This document shows, piece by piece, positions 35,534-47,054 of a stretch of 64,000 bases of DNA. The notes beneath the pieces are model-generated. The model was given only the letters and a program-made list of their open reading frames with translations, was not told where the DNA came from and ran no database searches. Within the stretch, counting starts at the first letter, position 1, and every line of letters begins with the position of its first letter. Source of the stretch: Lingula anatina (lineage: Eukaryota > Brachiopoda > Lingulata > Lingulida > Lingulidae); contig NW_019774692.1 in NCBI RefSeq assembly GCF_001039355.2, positions 63,985 through 127,984 on the forward strand, written 5' to 3'. The position numbers and the translations under genes are program-made.

Positions 35534-36139
35534 ATGAAAAAACATATAAATAAAAATATAGATTTTAATAAAGTTTACTTATATGATAGAAAACCAAAAT
35601 TTATACCATATTTAAAAAGATTAATTGGTATTTTTGTTTTTTTAATAATATCAACATATTTTATTGGTTATGGAATTATTTATTTAAAATATGCAAAAGA
35701 TGCTATATTAAAAATTTTTTTCCTTAAAAAATGATTAATATGAATTTTATTTTTTTTTATATTTTTTTTTATAATTTATAAAAGTTTTAAAAACTTTAAT
35801 ACAAAAACAGAAAAATATAATGTTTCTATATCTTTTTATTCATTATCAATAATTTTTTGTATAATTTTAATAATCATTTTATGAACATTTACAAATAAAG
35901 AAATTAATAATAAAATAAAAGAAAAAGAAAATAATTTAATAAAAAACATTGATATAGTAATAAAAATAATTATTTCATTATTAATATTTTTCAAAATATT
36001 TACAATTATAATTATTTTGATATTAAAACCAAAAATTGATTTACAAAAAGTAAAAAAATTGAATTCAGAAATAATTAAGCTAACAAATGCTAATTTAAAA
36101 AATGAAGAATATATTTTTGATAATTCTATTTATAATTAA
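35534..36139 (+). CDS. Multi-pass membrane protein, unknown
   Basis: 201 residues with about four hydrophobic helices (33-55, 65-85, 95-120, 145-170) and a basic N terminus. One base-adjacent to trmK (next ATG follows its TAA directly). No motif that suggests a function. Confidence 0.7.
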
Positions 36140-36808
36140 ATGAACAAAATTAACAAAAGATTGAAATTATTAATTAAATGAATTGAAGAAGAAAAAAATT
36201 TAAAAATAATTGCAGATATTGGAACTGATCATGGTAAATTACCTATTAAACTTTCAGAAAATGATGAAAATAAATTTATTTTTGGCATTGATATTGTAAA
36301 ATCAATTATTAAAAAATTAAATGATGAAAAAATATATAAAAACATAAAATGAATTCATGGTTTTGGTTTAAATCCATTACAAGATCAAAAATTAGATTTA
36401 ATAATAATTGCTGGTATGGGTATTATTAAAATCTTAAAAATATTAAAATTAGATAGTAACTTACAAGAAAATATAATTATACAAACTAAAGAAAATTTAG
36501 AACAAATAAGAAATTGAGTAAATATAAAAGAATATTCTATAAAAAAAGAGAATATTTTAGAAGAAAAAGGACATTTTTATCATTCTATATTTATTACAAA
36601 AAATAAAAGAGAATATAAAAAATTAAGTACAAATGAAATTTTTTTTGGTCCATTACTTATAATAGAAAAGTCTAAAGATTTTATAAAATATTGAAATAAA
36701 ACATTAAAATTTTTAAAAATAAATATAACAAAAATTAAAAATAAAGAACAAAAAACAAAATTTAATAATAAAATTGAAAAAATTGAAAAAATATTAAATA
36801 ATGAATAA
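36140..36808 (+). CDS. trmK: tRNA (adenine(22)-N1)-methyltransferase TrmK
   Basis: 222 residues. Rossmann-like SAM domain with ADIGTDHGKLPI (motif I), FGIDIV (motif II) and IAGMGI; this DxGTDH signature is typical of TrmK/YqfN, which methylates A22 of tRNA. Followed by a NIF3-family gene, as in Bacillus (trmK-yqfO), with an 8-nt overlap (ATGAATAA). Confidence 0.93.
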
Positions 36809-37577
36809 ATACAAAAATATAAAAAAATATTTAGAATCTATTTGTCCTATTGAAAATATTATAGAAGGCGATTTTGTTGGTGAACAACTAAATTTTAATG
36901 AAAATATTAAAATTGAAAAAATATTGATTTCACTTGATTGTACAAATGAAATTATTAAAAAAGCAATTAAAACAAAAACAAATTTAATAGTAACACATCA
37001 TCCATTTTTTTATCCAAACAAAGAAGAAGCTATAAAAGTAATTGAAAAACAAAAACAATTCAAAATTTTAAAAAAAAATAATATTTCTGTTTATTCATTA
37101 CATACAAATTATGATGAGATTTTTTTAAAACATGTTCTTTTAAAAAAAATTAAAATAATAAATAAAAAAGATTTTAAAAACAAATTATGTATAGCTGGTG
37201 AATTAAAAGAACCAAAAAAATTAAAAATTTTTATAAAATACATTAATAAAATTTTTAACATTAAAAGTTGTGATTTTTTTGGAGATGAAGAAAAAATAAT
37301 AAAAACTATTTTAATTTCACCAGGTTCTGGTGGTTCAAATTTAAAAACAGCATATGAAAATAATATAGATTTATTATTAACTGGTGAATTAAAGTGAAAA
37401 TATTGATTAAAAGCAAAAGAATACAAACAAAAAGTTATAGTATTAGGACATCAAATGGAAGAAGAATTTGTAAATCATATGTATGATATTTTTAAAAATT
37501 ATTCAAAACAAAATAATTTAAAAATAAAAATTGAAAAACATTTTTTTGGACCAATTAAAAAAAATAGTAATGATTAA
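36801..37577 (+). CDS. NIF3/YqfO-family metal-binding protein
   Basis: 258 residues, the short YbgI-like form without the PII-like insertion. Metal ligands in family order: VTHHPFF (two His), LHTNYDE (His, Asp), LGHQMEEEF (His, Glu). Annotated in databases as GTP cyclohydrolase I type 2, but the role is not well established. Overlaps trmK by 8 nt and the following gene by 8 nt. Confidence 0.92.
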
Positions 37578-37893
37578 AATTAATATACAAACATCAACAA
37601 AAAATAATATTTCAATCCTTGAAGTTTATGGACATGAAAAAGTTAAACAAAATGAAAAAATAAGCACTTTATGTGCAATAGTTTCAACAATAATTCTTGG
37701 TGGAATTAATTTTTTAAATAAAAAAAATATTAAAAAATTAATTAAAATAGAAAATAAAAGTGGTTATACAAAAATAACAGTTTTAAAATCAAATACTGAA
37801 ATACAAAATACTTTAAAAATATTAATAGTACAATTACAAACAATAAATTTATATTTTGAAAAAAAAATAATTATAAATTTTAATAAAAAATAA
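37570..37893 (+). CDS. Prp/YsxB-like cysteine protease
   Basis: 107 residues. The YGHEKVKQNEKISTLCAIVS stretch contains the His and Cys dyad spaced as in Prp, the protease that trims the N terminus of ribosomal protein L27 in Firmicutes and mollicutes. Prp genes normally lie between rplU and rpmA; this copy is instead the last gene after the NIF3-family gene, overlapping it by 8 nt. It could be a relocated Prp or a paralogue. It ends exactly next to the rpsO stop. Confidence 0.8.
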   Translation: MIKINIQTSTKNNISILEVYGHEKVKQNEKISTLCAIVSTIILGGINFLNKKNIKKLIKIENKSGYTKITVLKSNTEIQNTLKILIVQLQTINLYFEKKIIINFNKK

Positions 37894-38118
37894 TTATTTT
37901 TTATTATTTAATTGTTTTAATAATTTTTTTCTATAAGCAACTTTTTTAAGTAATATTCTACGAGCAACAATATCTTTTAAATTTTTTTTCAAATGATCTG
38001 TTAAATATTTTATTTGTTCTTTTAAAAATGAAATTTGTACATTTACTGAACCAGTATCATTTTTATGTAATTGATTTTTTTTAAGTAATTCTTTTTTTTG
38101 TTCTATTGTTAAACTCAT
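37894..38118 (-). CDS. rpsO: 30S ribosomal protein S15, short form
   Basis: 74 residues versus about 88 in most bacteria. Conserved core HKNDTGSVNVQISFLKEQI and ARRILLKKVAYRKKLLKQL is present, but the usual C-terminal helix (R/YxxLIxxLGLR-type) is missing; the frame ends with Asn-Asn-Lys-Lys and TAA. The stop codon abuts the stop of the convergent Prp-like gene with no gap, so the end may have been lost at that junction. Confidence 0.93.
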   Translation of the reverse strand: MSLTIEQKKELLKKNQLHKNDTGSVNVQISFLKEQIKYLTDHLKKNLKDIVARRILLKKVAYRKKLLKQLNNKK

Positions 38119-38182
38119 AATATATTTGTTAATAATTATTTTAACATAAGCAATTTAATTTTAAATAAATTATTTTATTTTA

Positions 38183-39478
38183 TTAATATTTTCAAATAAA
38201 ATTTTTTCCTGCTAAAACAATAATATCATTATTTTTAATACCTTCAACTTGCAAACAATTTCTTATATCTTTTTTTTTGAAAAACATATTTATTTTTTCT
38301 AAACCATCATCAGAAAAAATATCATATTTTTTCAATAAATTATCAAATAATTGACCAGAAATTTCTCATATTCCTTTATTCATTTTTTTTAATCTTATTT
38401 CAGAATGTGGTAAATGTTTTATTAAAAAATTATTTTTATATTTTTTTTGAATATTTTTTTCAAAAATTGTTTTATTTTTCTTATTTTTATCATAGAATTT
38501 AAATAATTTTAAAATTAATTCATTAATATTTTTAAAACTAATAGATGAAACAACAAAATAATTTTTTGAATTAAAAATATTTTTATTTTTAATTTTTGAA
38601 TCAATAATTTTAGAATTTTCAAGATCTATTTTTGTTCCAATAATTAAAGTTGGAATTTTTGAAAAATTTAAATCATATTTTAATAACTCATTTTTTATTA
38701 TTTTATAATTAGAATAAAATTTTTCATATGATTCTACATTCAAATCTATAATATGTAAAATTAATTTACAACGTTCAATATGTCTTAAAAATTTATTTCC
38801 AAGTCCAGCACCAACACTTGCACCTTTAATAATACCTGGTAAATCAGCTATTTTTAATATTTTTTTATCTTTCTTTAAAATACCTAAATTTGGTGAAAGT
38901 GTAGTAAATTCATAATTTGCAATTTGTGGTTTTGCATTAGTAATTGATTTTAGTAATGATGATTTACCAGCATTTGGTAATCCAATTAAGCCAATATCTG
39001 CAATAGTTTTTAATTCAAGAACAATCTCTCTATATTCACCTAATGTTCCATTTTCAAATTTTTTTCCATATTTATTTTTATTAGAAATAAAAAATGCATT
39101 TCCTCTACCACCCTTCCCTCCATATACAATTGTAAATTTTTCATTTTCTTCATCAAAATCAAAGAAAATATTTTTTTTATCATCTGAAAAAATAACAGTA
39201 CCTACTGGAACTTTAATAATCAATGGATCAGCATTTTTTCCATTTTTTTTTGATTTATTACCATTTTCACCATTTTTTCCTCTAATTAATTGATTAGATT
39301 TAAAATTTGAAAATGTATTAATTGAAAATGATGAAATAAAAATTATATCTGCACCATTTCCTCCATTTCCACCATCTGCTCTAGGAACTTTTTGGTGTCA
39401 ATCTTGAAAAAATGATAATGCACCATTTCCTCCATTTCCAGCTTTTACTTTAATTTTTATTGAATCTACAAATTTCAA
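38183..39478 (-). CDS. obgE: GTPase ObgE/CgtA
   Basis: 431 residues: Gly-rich Obg fold (1-155, many GGNGGNG-like turns), G domain with GLPNAGKSSLL, DLPGIIKGAS and GTKID, and the C-terminal OCT domain. Acts in 50S assembly and stress. No ATG is available: the Obg fold begins at a TTG (39478) read as LKFVDSIKIKV-type, 13 nt after the yhaM stop. Four TGA are Trp. Confidence 0.95.
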
Positions 39479-39491
39479 AATAATATTTAAA

Positions 39492-40481
39492 TTAATTCTT
39501 TTTAGGAATATAAATTTTAGAATTGTTTAATGTACTTATTTTATTTGTTCATTTTTCAGTTTCTTGTGTATTTTTGATTGCTTTAAAAATAGAATTTAAT
39601 TTAGCATCTAAATTGTCTAAATGTGAAAGTATTATTGATTCTATCATCTTAGGTTCAACTGGTGATCCCATTTCTAATTTTCCATGACTTGATAAAATTA
39701 AATGTTGTAACTTATAAATTTTTTCTTCATTAATTTTTAAATCTTTTCCAACTTTAAAAATTAATGATGCTCCAATTGAAATATGTCCTAACAACATACC
39801 TTGATTTGAATAACTTTCATTTAAAAAATCACCAATTTCATAAATTTTTCCAATATCATGAAAAATAATTCCAGAATATAATAAACATTTATCAATATAA
39901 ATTTCTTTACTATAAATTTCATAAATTTTTTCAGCAGATTTTAAAATTGTTAATGTATGTCATAACAAACCACCAAATACATCATGATGTATTGAAATAC
40001 CACCTCTAGTTTCTTTAAACTTTTTTTTATTTTTATCATCAAAAATTGTTGAAATAATTTTTTTATAATCTTCATCTTTAATTTCATTTAAAAAATATTG
40101 AAATTCTTTTCACATATTCTCAATATTATTTGGACTTGATGGAAGTATTAAATTAATTATTTTTTCATCTAAAACAACTTCTAATGAATGAATTATAAAT
40201 TGTATAACACCATTATAAAAATTTGTTTTTCCAAAAATTTTTAAAACATTACCATGTTTTAATTTTTCTTCATCATTTGAAGAAATGTTTCATTTTTTTG
40301 CATTAATTGAATTTTTATTATCTCTTAAATACAAATTAATATATGATTGTCCATTTGTTGCAGTTTTTTTAACTGGTTTATAAGCCATTGCAAAAAAAAT
40401 ATATTCTTTTTTATCAACTGATTCATCTAAAATATATTTTAAATTTGTCATTTTTAAATTTGTCATTTTTAAATCTTTCAT
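39492..40481 (-). CDS. yhaM: 3'-5' exoribonuclease YhaM family (OB + HD domains)
   Basis: 329 residues. N-terminal OB fold for nucleic-acid binding and a C-terminal HD phosphohydrolase domain with HHDVFGGLLWHT, IIFHDIGKIYE and SHGKLEMGSPVEP, typical of YhaM. The N terminus consists of three pentapeptides each beginning with Met (MKDLK, MTNLK, MTNLK), encoded by three 15-bp repeats, so the true start among 40481, 40466 and 40451 is uncertain. obgE follows. Confidence 0.92.
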
Positions 40482-40485
40482 TTTT
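40441..40485 (-). repeat. Three tandem 15-bp units carrying alternative start codons of yhaM
   Basis: 40441-40455 and 40456-40470 are identical; 40471-40485 differs at three positions. Each unit contains an ATG in the yhaM frame, so copy-number changes only add or remove five residues. Confidence 0.85.
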
Positions 40486-40546
40486 TTATTTACAATAATT
40501 ACTAATTAAATTATACATTTTTAAAAATTTTTAAAACTTTATATAA

Positions 40547-40572
40547 ATTTTATTTTTTTAAAAAAATAAAAT
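40547..40572. repeat. 26-bp perfect palindrome between divergent genes
   Basis: 13-bp arms without a loop, all A/T, between the yhaM start and the RuvC-like start at 40610. Could be a regulator site or simply a cruciform-prone sequence. Confidence 0.6.
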
Positions 40573-40609
40573 ATCAAAAAATTTAAATTAAAATTATTTA
40601 ATATTTTAT

Positions 40610-41071
40610 ATGATAATTTTTTTTGATTTAGGAATAAAAGGGGCATTTTCAATTTTTGAAAATCAAAAATTGATATTAACAGAAAAATTTGATCTTGGTG
40701 AAAAAGCAAAAAAATCAAATAAAGAAAAAATAATTTTATTTAACAATTATTTAAAAAATAAATTTCCAAATATAAATATTTTTAAAAAAGTTGGAAGTTA
40801 TGAACCATTTGGTAAAAATTGTAAAACTATAATGTCAATTTCTTTTATGATTTCAATATTAATTATTTATTTTAAAAATAGTTCATTTTTTCTATTAAAT
40901 GAATGAACAATTTGAAGAGATGCTACAAAATTAAAAAAAATTCCTATAAGAAATATTAAAAAAAAATCAACAATAATTTGAGTAGAAAAAAAATTTAATC
41001 TAAAAAATATAAATGATGATGAAGCAGATTCAATTTTAGGAGCATTTTTTTTGGATTTTTATATAAAATAA
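40610..41071 (+). CDS. RuvC-like Holliday-junction resolvase-family protein
   Basis: 153 residues. RNase H-like fold signature: IIFFDLGIKGAFSIFE at the start (catalytic Asp6), a central SYEPFG strand with Glu, and NDDEADSILGAFF near the end, matching the D-x-A-D/DA-type last motif of RuvC. Two TGA are Trp. Mollicutes generally lack canonical RuvC and use RecU or RuvX; this gene is not RuvX by its motifs. Convergent with lon, 3 nt between stops. Confidence 0.7.
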
Positions 41072-41074
41072 TTT

Positions 41075-43408
41075 TTATTTAAAAAAATATTCAAAAACTT
41101 CAAAATAATCTGAAACAAAAATAATTTCTAATTTATCCAAAACTTCTTTAGGAATTTTTTTAACATCTTTTTTATTTTCTTTAGGTATTATTATTGTTTG
41201 TATTTCACTTCTTACTGCAGAAATTGCTTTCTCTTTCAAACCACCAATTGGTAAAATTTTACCTGTTAAAGTTATTTCTCCAGTCATTGCAATGTTATTT
41301 GAAATTTTTTTATTTTTAAATAATGAAATTAATGCTGTTGTTAATGTTATCCCAGCAGATGGTCCATCTTTTGGAACTGCACCTTCTGGAACATGAATAT
41401 GTATATCATTTAAACTAAAAATTTTATTATTAATTTTAAATTTTTTTGAATTTGATTTAATAAAATCTAGTGCAATATTAGCAGATTCTCTCATTACTTC
41501 ACCCAATTTACCAGTAAGTATTAATTTACCTGTACCACTAAAATTTGTAGTTTCTATTGGTAAAATATCTCCACCATATTCAGTATAAGCTAATCCTGTA
41601 ACAACACCAATTTCATCATTTTTATTTTTTAAAGTATGTTCAAAAATTTTTCTACCTAAATATTTTTCTATATTTTTGGAATTAATAACTATTTTTTCAT
41701 TTACTTTTTTAAAAAGTAATTTAACAATTATTTTTCTACAAATTTTGTTTATTTTTCTTTTTAATTCCCTAACACCCGCTTCACGTGTGTAGTATTTAAT
41801 AATTTCTAAAATTCCCGAAATTTCAAACTCTATTTTATTTAATCCTAAATTTAATTCTTTAAAAATTTTTGGAATTAAATGTCTTTTTGCAATTTCAATT
41901 TTTTCTAATTCAGTATATGATGAAAGATAAATTATTTCCATTCTATCCCTTAAAACTGTTGGAATTGAATATTCATAATTTGCAGTTGCAATAAATGTAA
42001 CTTTCGATAAATCAAATGGTTCTTCAATATAATGATCTGAAAAAGTTGAATTTTGTTCTGGATCTAAAACTTCTAACATAGCACTTGTTGGATCACCTCT
42101 ATAATCACTTGAAAGTTTATCAATTTCATCAATTAAAATTAATGGATTTTTTGTACCTGTTTTCTTTATAGCTCTAATAATTTTACCTGGCATAGAACCA
42201 AGATATGTTTTTCTATGTCCTCTTATCTCTGCTTCATCTTTTACACCACCTAATGAAATTCTTGCAAATCTCTTACCTAATGCATCAGCAATTGAAAAAC
42301 CTAATGATGTTTTACCAACTCCAGGCGGACCAATTAAACAAATTATTTGTCCAAAAATTTTATTTGAAAAAATATTGGTTGCTAAATGTTCAATAATTAC
42401 TTCTTTTGGTTTTTTTAAACCATAATGATTTAAATCTAATATTTTGATTACTTTTTTTAAATCTTTATTATCTTCTGATTCTTGATATCATGGCAAACTC
42501 ATTACTCAATCAATATAATTTTTTACAACTCCAGCTTCACCAGAAGATGGATGCAAAGTTTGTAATTTAGAAATTTCTTCTTCCATTCTTTCTTTTATAT
42601 ATTTTGGAAATGGTTCATTTGATAATCTTTTTAAATATAAACTTACAGTATTTTTTTTACCATCATATTCACCAAGTTGTTTTTTAATAATTTTTAATTT
42701 TTCTTTCAATAAAAAAATTCTTTGTTGTTCAGAAAGTGTATTTTTAACAATTTCATCAATTTGTATATCAACAATTTTCATTAAATCTAAAAAATCAGAT
42801 TTTTTAAATTTATCAAAATCTTCTAATAATGAAAACCTTTCAATAACACTATTTGTTTCAAGTGATTTTTGCTTAATATAACTTTTTTCAATTGGATAAC
42901 TGTTTAAAATTATGTATATAAATCCATTTATTTCAGATGTTTTAAAAATTTTTAATTCAACTTTTGTATAAAGTTCTTTATTTATTATTTTTAATTTACT
43001 TAAAAAACTTTCTGAAATTTTTTTTCTTTGTAATAATGTTAATTTTTTATCTTTTAAAAATTCAAAATTATGTGTTAATAAAATTTTTTCTTTTTCTTCA
43101 ATTTCAATAATTTTAATTCTTTCAATTGAAAAAAACTCAACAATTAAAGAATTATTTTCTTTATTTCTAGAAATTATCTTAAAATTTGCAATAACTCCAA
43201 TTTTATAAACATTTGATATATCTTTTAATTTTTGATTAATTTTTTTTTGTGAAACAATTAAAATTTGTTTTTTTAATTTATGTTTTAAAATATAATCAAA
43301 AACATTTAATGAATATTCTTCTTTAAAAGTAAGACTAATACTTGTTCCAGGAAGAACATAAATTTTTCTTGTAATTAATAATGGTATTTCTTTATTTATA
43401 TTATTCAT
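41075..43408 (-). CDS. lon: ATP-dependent protease Lon
   Basis: 777 residues, family length. N-terminal substrate-recognition domain and coiled coil, AAA+ module (Walker A GPPGVGKTSLG around residue 370; IDEIDKLSSDYRGDP Walker B), and the protease domain with PKDGPSAGI containing the catalytic Ser and GGLKEKAISAVR containing the Lys. Several TGA are Trp. Degrades misfolded proteins in the cytosol. Confidence 0.97.
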
Positions 43409-43449
43409 AATCTATTTAACTTTATTTTATAATTTTATTTTAAAAAAAA

Positions 43450-44547
43450 CTAAACATTAAAAAGAAAATGACAAATATCTCCATCTTTAACAATATAATT
43501 TTTTCCCTCACTTCTAATTTTTCCATGTTCTTTTACTTTTTGTTCAGAACCTAATTTTATTAAAACTTCAGAATCAATAACTAAACATCTTATAAAACCT
43601 TTTTGAAAATCTGAATGTATAATTCCAGCACATTCATAAGCAGTTTTTCCATTTTGAAATGTTCAACCCTTTATCTCTTCTTTTCCACATGTAAAAAATG
43701 TTGATAAATTTAACATTTTATAAACTTTTCTAATAAAAATATCAAATGTATTATTTGAAATATTCTTTTCTCTTCTATAAACTTCAATTTCATTTTTTGA
43801 AAAATCTAATAATAATTTTTCAAAAACAATTGGCATAAACATATATTCAATTTTTTCTTTTTCTAAATAAGAAATTATTTCAGTTTTTTTTTCTAAATTT
43901 TTTAAATTTAAATAAAAATCATCTGAAACATTTATTAATACTAAAGTTTTTTTATTTGTTAAAAGTGACCATTCTTTCAATATTTTATTTTCATTTTCTG
44001 ATCAATTTTGTGTATAAAGCATTTTACTTTCATTTAACAAATTAATTGCTTTTTTGCATAATTTTTTTCTAAAATTTTGTTCTTCAATAGAAAAAGTTTT
44101 AATAGTTTTTTTTAATTTATCATTTTTTTTGTTTAAAACTTCTAAATCAGAAATTATTAATTCTAAGTTAATTGTTTTTAAATCTTCTAATGGATTTATT
44201 AAATCATCTTTTAATATATTTTTATCTTCAAACAATCTTACAACATGTACTAAAACTGATGTTTCCCTTATATGTGAAAGGAACTTATTACCCAAACCAA
44301 CACCTTTACTTGCACCTTTTACCAAACCTGCAATATCTCAAAATTTTAATAAAGGTTTTATGACTTTTTTTGGTTTAAAAATTTTAATTAATTTATCAAC
44401 TCTTTTATCTGGAACCTCAACAATTCCAATATTTGGTTCAATTGTTGTAAATAAATAATTTGCCTCTTCAACTTTTGAATTTGTAATTAAATTAAACAAT
44501 GTTGATTTTCCAACATTAGGAAGACCTATAATACCAATTTTTAACAT
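43450..44547 (-). CDS. ychF: Ribosome-binding ATPase YchF/OLA1
   Basis: 365 residues. [19 protein letters not shown]-loop, [19 protein letters not shown] switch region, NKK/coiled-coil insertion and C-terminal TGS domain ([19 protein letters not shown]). Uses a TAG stop. Divergent from recO. Confidence 0.96.
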
Positions 44548-44633
44548 ATTAATATTATATTTAATTGAATAAAAAAATTTTAAAAAAATTAAATTATAAA
44601 AATAAAAGTTAAAAAATAAAAATAAAAATAATT

Positions 44634-45299
44634 ATGAAAAATGAAAATATTTTAATAGGTATATTTTTAGGAAATACAAAAACAAATAACAATAATTTTT
44701 TTTTAGATTTTTTACAAAAAAATTCAAAAATAAAAACAATTTTTTGCAACAAATTAGATTATCCAAAAAACATAAAAATAGGTCAAGAATGAAAAATAAA
44801 TTATTATAAAAACTTTAAAAATATAAATAATTGATTATTTGGAAATATAATTGAAGAAAATAAAAATAATTCTAATTGATTTATTTGTTTAAATTTTTGA
44901 ATAAGACAAGTTTTGAAAATAAATAAAATAAATTCTATTTACAAAATATATTTAAAATCAAAAAACATAAAGAAAAAAGAAGAAACATCAAAAATTATAA
45001 ATATTTTATTAATATTTTTAAAAAAAATAGGTTACTCTTTTAATCTTGAAAAATGTAACATTTGTAAAAATAAAATTGAAATAGGATTTATAAATTTAGA
45101 TGAAGGTGGTATTTTGTGTTTTTTTTGTAAAAAAAAAGAAAAAAACACATTTCACATTCCAACATTAACAGAAAATATTAAAAAAACAAATAAAAATATA
45201 AATATTTCAAAATTTCAAGAAAAAGAATTAGAAATTTTTTTAAAAAATTTGATTAATTTTATAAATAATAGATGTGGTTTTTATAAAAAATTAATTTAA
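44634..45299 (+). CDS. recO: DNA repair protein RecO
   Basis: 221 residues. Very divergent OB fold at the N terminus; C-terminal zinc motif C-x2-C ... C-x2-C (CNICKNKIEIGFIN and CFFCKKK) with the GG of the RecO family between. Helps load RecA with RecR. Five TGA are Trp. The last four bases overlap the convergent hydrolase gene. Confidence 0.82.
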
Positions 45300-46276
45300 T
45301 TTAAAACATCATTATAAATAATATCAAAAACTTTTTTTACAGTTTGTTTGTTATAAACAATATTATGTTTTGTATCTTTAATAAATTTAAAATTAATATT
45401 TTTTAAATTTTGAAATTTTATTTTATGCTTTTTAATTGTTTTTCAATTAGTATATTCATCTTTTGTTCCAATAAAAATTCAAATTTTATAATCTTTTATA
45501 TTACTTATTGTTTTTTTAAAAAAAAACATAGTAAAAATAAAATTTGCAAATAAATAAAATGGTACTTTTCGAACACTAAAAAAATTTAAATTTTTATTAT
45601 TTTTAGATCTTAAAAATTTTATTTTTAATTCAAAATCTAAATATCTTAAAATTACTTTTGCATCAAAATAAATCCCTTCTAAAATCTTTAAAATTATTGA
45701 ATTTTTTTTTGGATCATCTACAATTTTAGAATTAATTAAATATTTTGTTGGATAATTTAAAAAAATAAATTTAATTTTTTTATTTAAATTATTATATTTT
45801 TTTAAAACCAATGACATAACCAATACACTCATAGAATGACAAAATAAAATAATATTTTTATTTGGATGTTTTTCTAAAATTAATTGAATAAAATCATAAT
45901 AATCATCTCGTAAAGTACCAAAATGATAACATTTTGTTGTTTTGTTTGTACCATAATTTCTTTGATCAAATGAATATACTGTTTCATTTTTATCTGCAAG
46001 ATATTTTTGAATTAATTTTATGTCATTTAAACTTGAATTTAATCCATGAAATAAAACAAAAACATTATCTGAACCTAATACAATTCATTTAGAATAATTT
46101 GTTTTATATCCATCTCTAAAAATTATTTGATTATATTTTAATTTTGGTTTTGTATTTACTTTTATATGATTACAATTAATAGAAAATAATTTTATTATTT
46201 TATATATTGTATAAATAAAAAATATTGTTAAAAAACTAAAAATAAAAAATAAAATTATATAACTTATAGTATTCAT
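45296..46276 (-). CDS. Membrane-anchored alpha/beta hydrolase
   Basis: 326 residues. One N-terminal membrane helix (about 5-30), then an alpha/beta hydrolase fold: LFHGLNSS oxyanion region, nucleophile elbow LFCHSMS (Ser in C-H-S-M-S instead of G-x-S-x-G), GTKDEY with the acid and TKHNI with the catalytic His. Probable esterase or lysophospholipase-like enzyme. Lies 7 nt after ymdB. Confidence 0.85.
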
Positions 46277-46283
46277 TAATTTA

Positions 46284-47054
46284 TTAATTAAAAATTGTTT
46301 TATATTTAATTATTTTTTTTAATTTTTCATCTATTTTTAAAAAAACAGCACAAAATTGTCCTTCACCTAAAGCTGGTAACATTCTAGAAGGTAGATTAGT
46401 TCTTTCATTATAAATAATTGATTCTGGTTTAACACCAATTATAGAATTTTTTGGTCCTGTCATTCCAATATCTGTAATAAAGAAAGTTCCATTTGGTAAA
46501 ATTTTTGAATCATTAGTTTGAACATGTGTATGTGTTCCAACTAAAGCAGTTATTTTTCCATCAAAATCAAAAGCTAATGCGGCTTTTTCAGCAGTTGCTT
46601 CAGCATGAAAGTCAACAATATGTAAATCAGAATCATCATTTTTTAATATTTCATCTAAAGAATAAAATGGATTTAAAACTTTTTGTCTCATAAATGTTCT
46701 ACCTAATAAATTTGTTACTCTTATTTTTGTATTTTTTACAAAAAATACTTTTGTACCAATACCTGGTACTCCAATACCAAAATTATATGGTCTAATAACA
46801 TCTTTCATTTTATCTGTGTAATTGAAAATATCTTTTAATGCAAATGTGTGATTACCCATTGTTATTGCATCAATTCCTATATTTTTAAACTCCAAATAAT
46901 GTTTTAAACTCAAAGATTTTCCATGTGTTGTATTTTCACCATTAACAATTATAAAATCTAATTTTAAATTTTTTTTTAATATTGGTATGTTTTTTTTTAA
47001 TTCATCTCTACCAACTTTACCAAACAAATCACCAACTATTAATAAATTAATCAT
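46284..47054 (-). CDS. ymdB: YmdB-family metallophosphodiesterase
   Basis: 256 residues. Calcineurin-like metal site: VGDLFGKVGRD, VNGENTTHGK, MGNHTF, GTHTHVQT. Bacillus YmdB hydrolyses 2',3'- and 3',5'-cyclic nucleotides and affects biofilm and RNA turnover. Directly follows phoU with no gap. Confidence 0.95.
   Translation of the reverse strand: MINLLIVGDLFGKVGRDELKKNIPILKKNLKLDFIIVNGENTTHGKSLSLKHYLEFKNIGIDAITMGNHTFALKDIFNYTDKMKDVIRPYNFGIGVPGIGTKVFFVKNTKIRVTNLLGRTFMRQKVLNPFYSLDEILKNDDSDLHIVDFHAEATAEKAALAFDFDGKITALVGTHTHVQTNDSKILPNGTFFITDIGMTGPKNSIIGVKPESIIYNERTNLPSRMLPALGEGQFCAVFLKIDEKLKKIIKYKTIFN

Noticed and set aside
42205-42396. Plus-strand open frame inside lon
   Set aside because: Antisense to the Walker A region of lon; low complexity.
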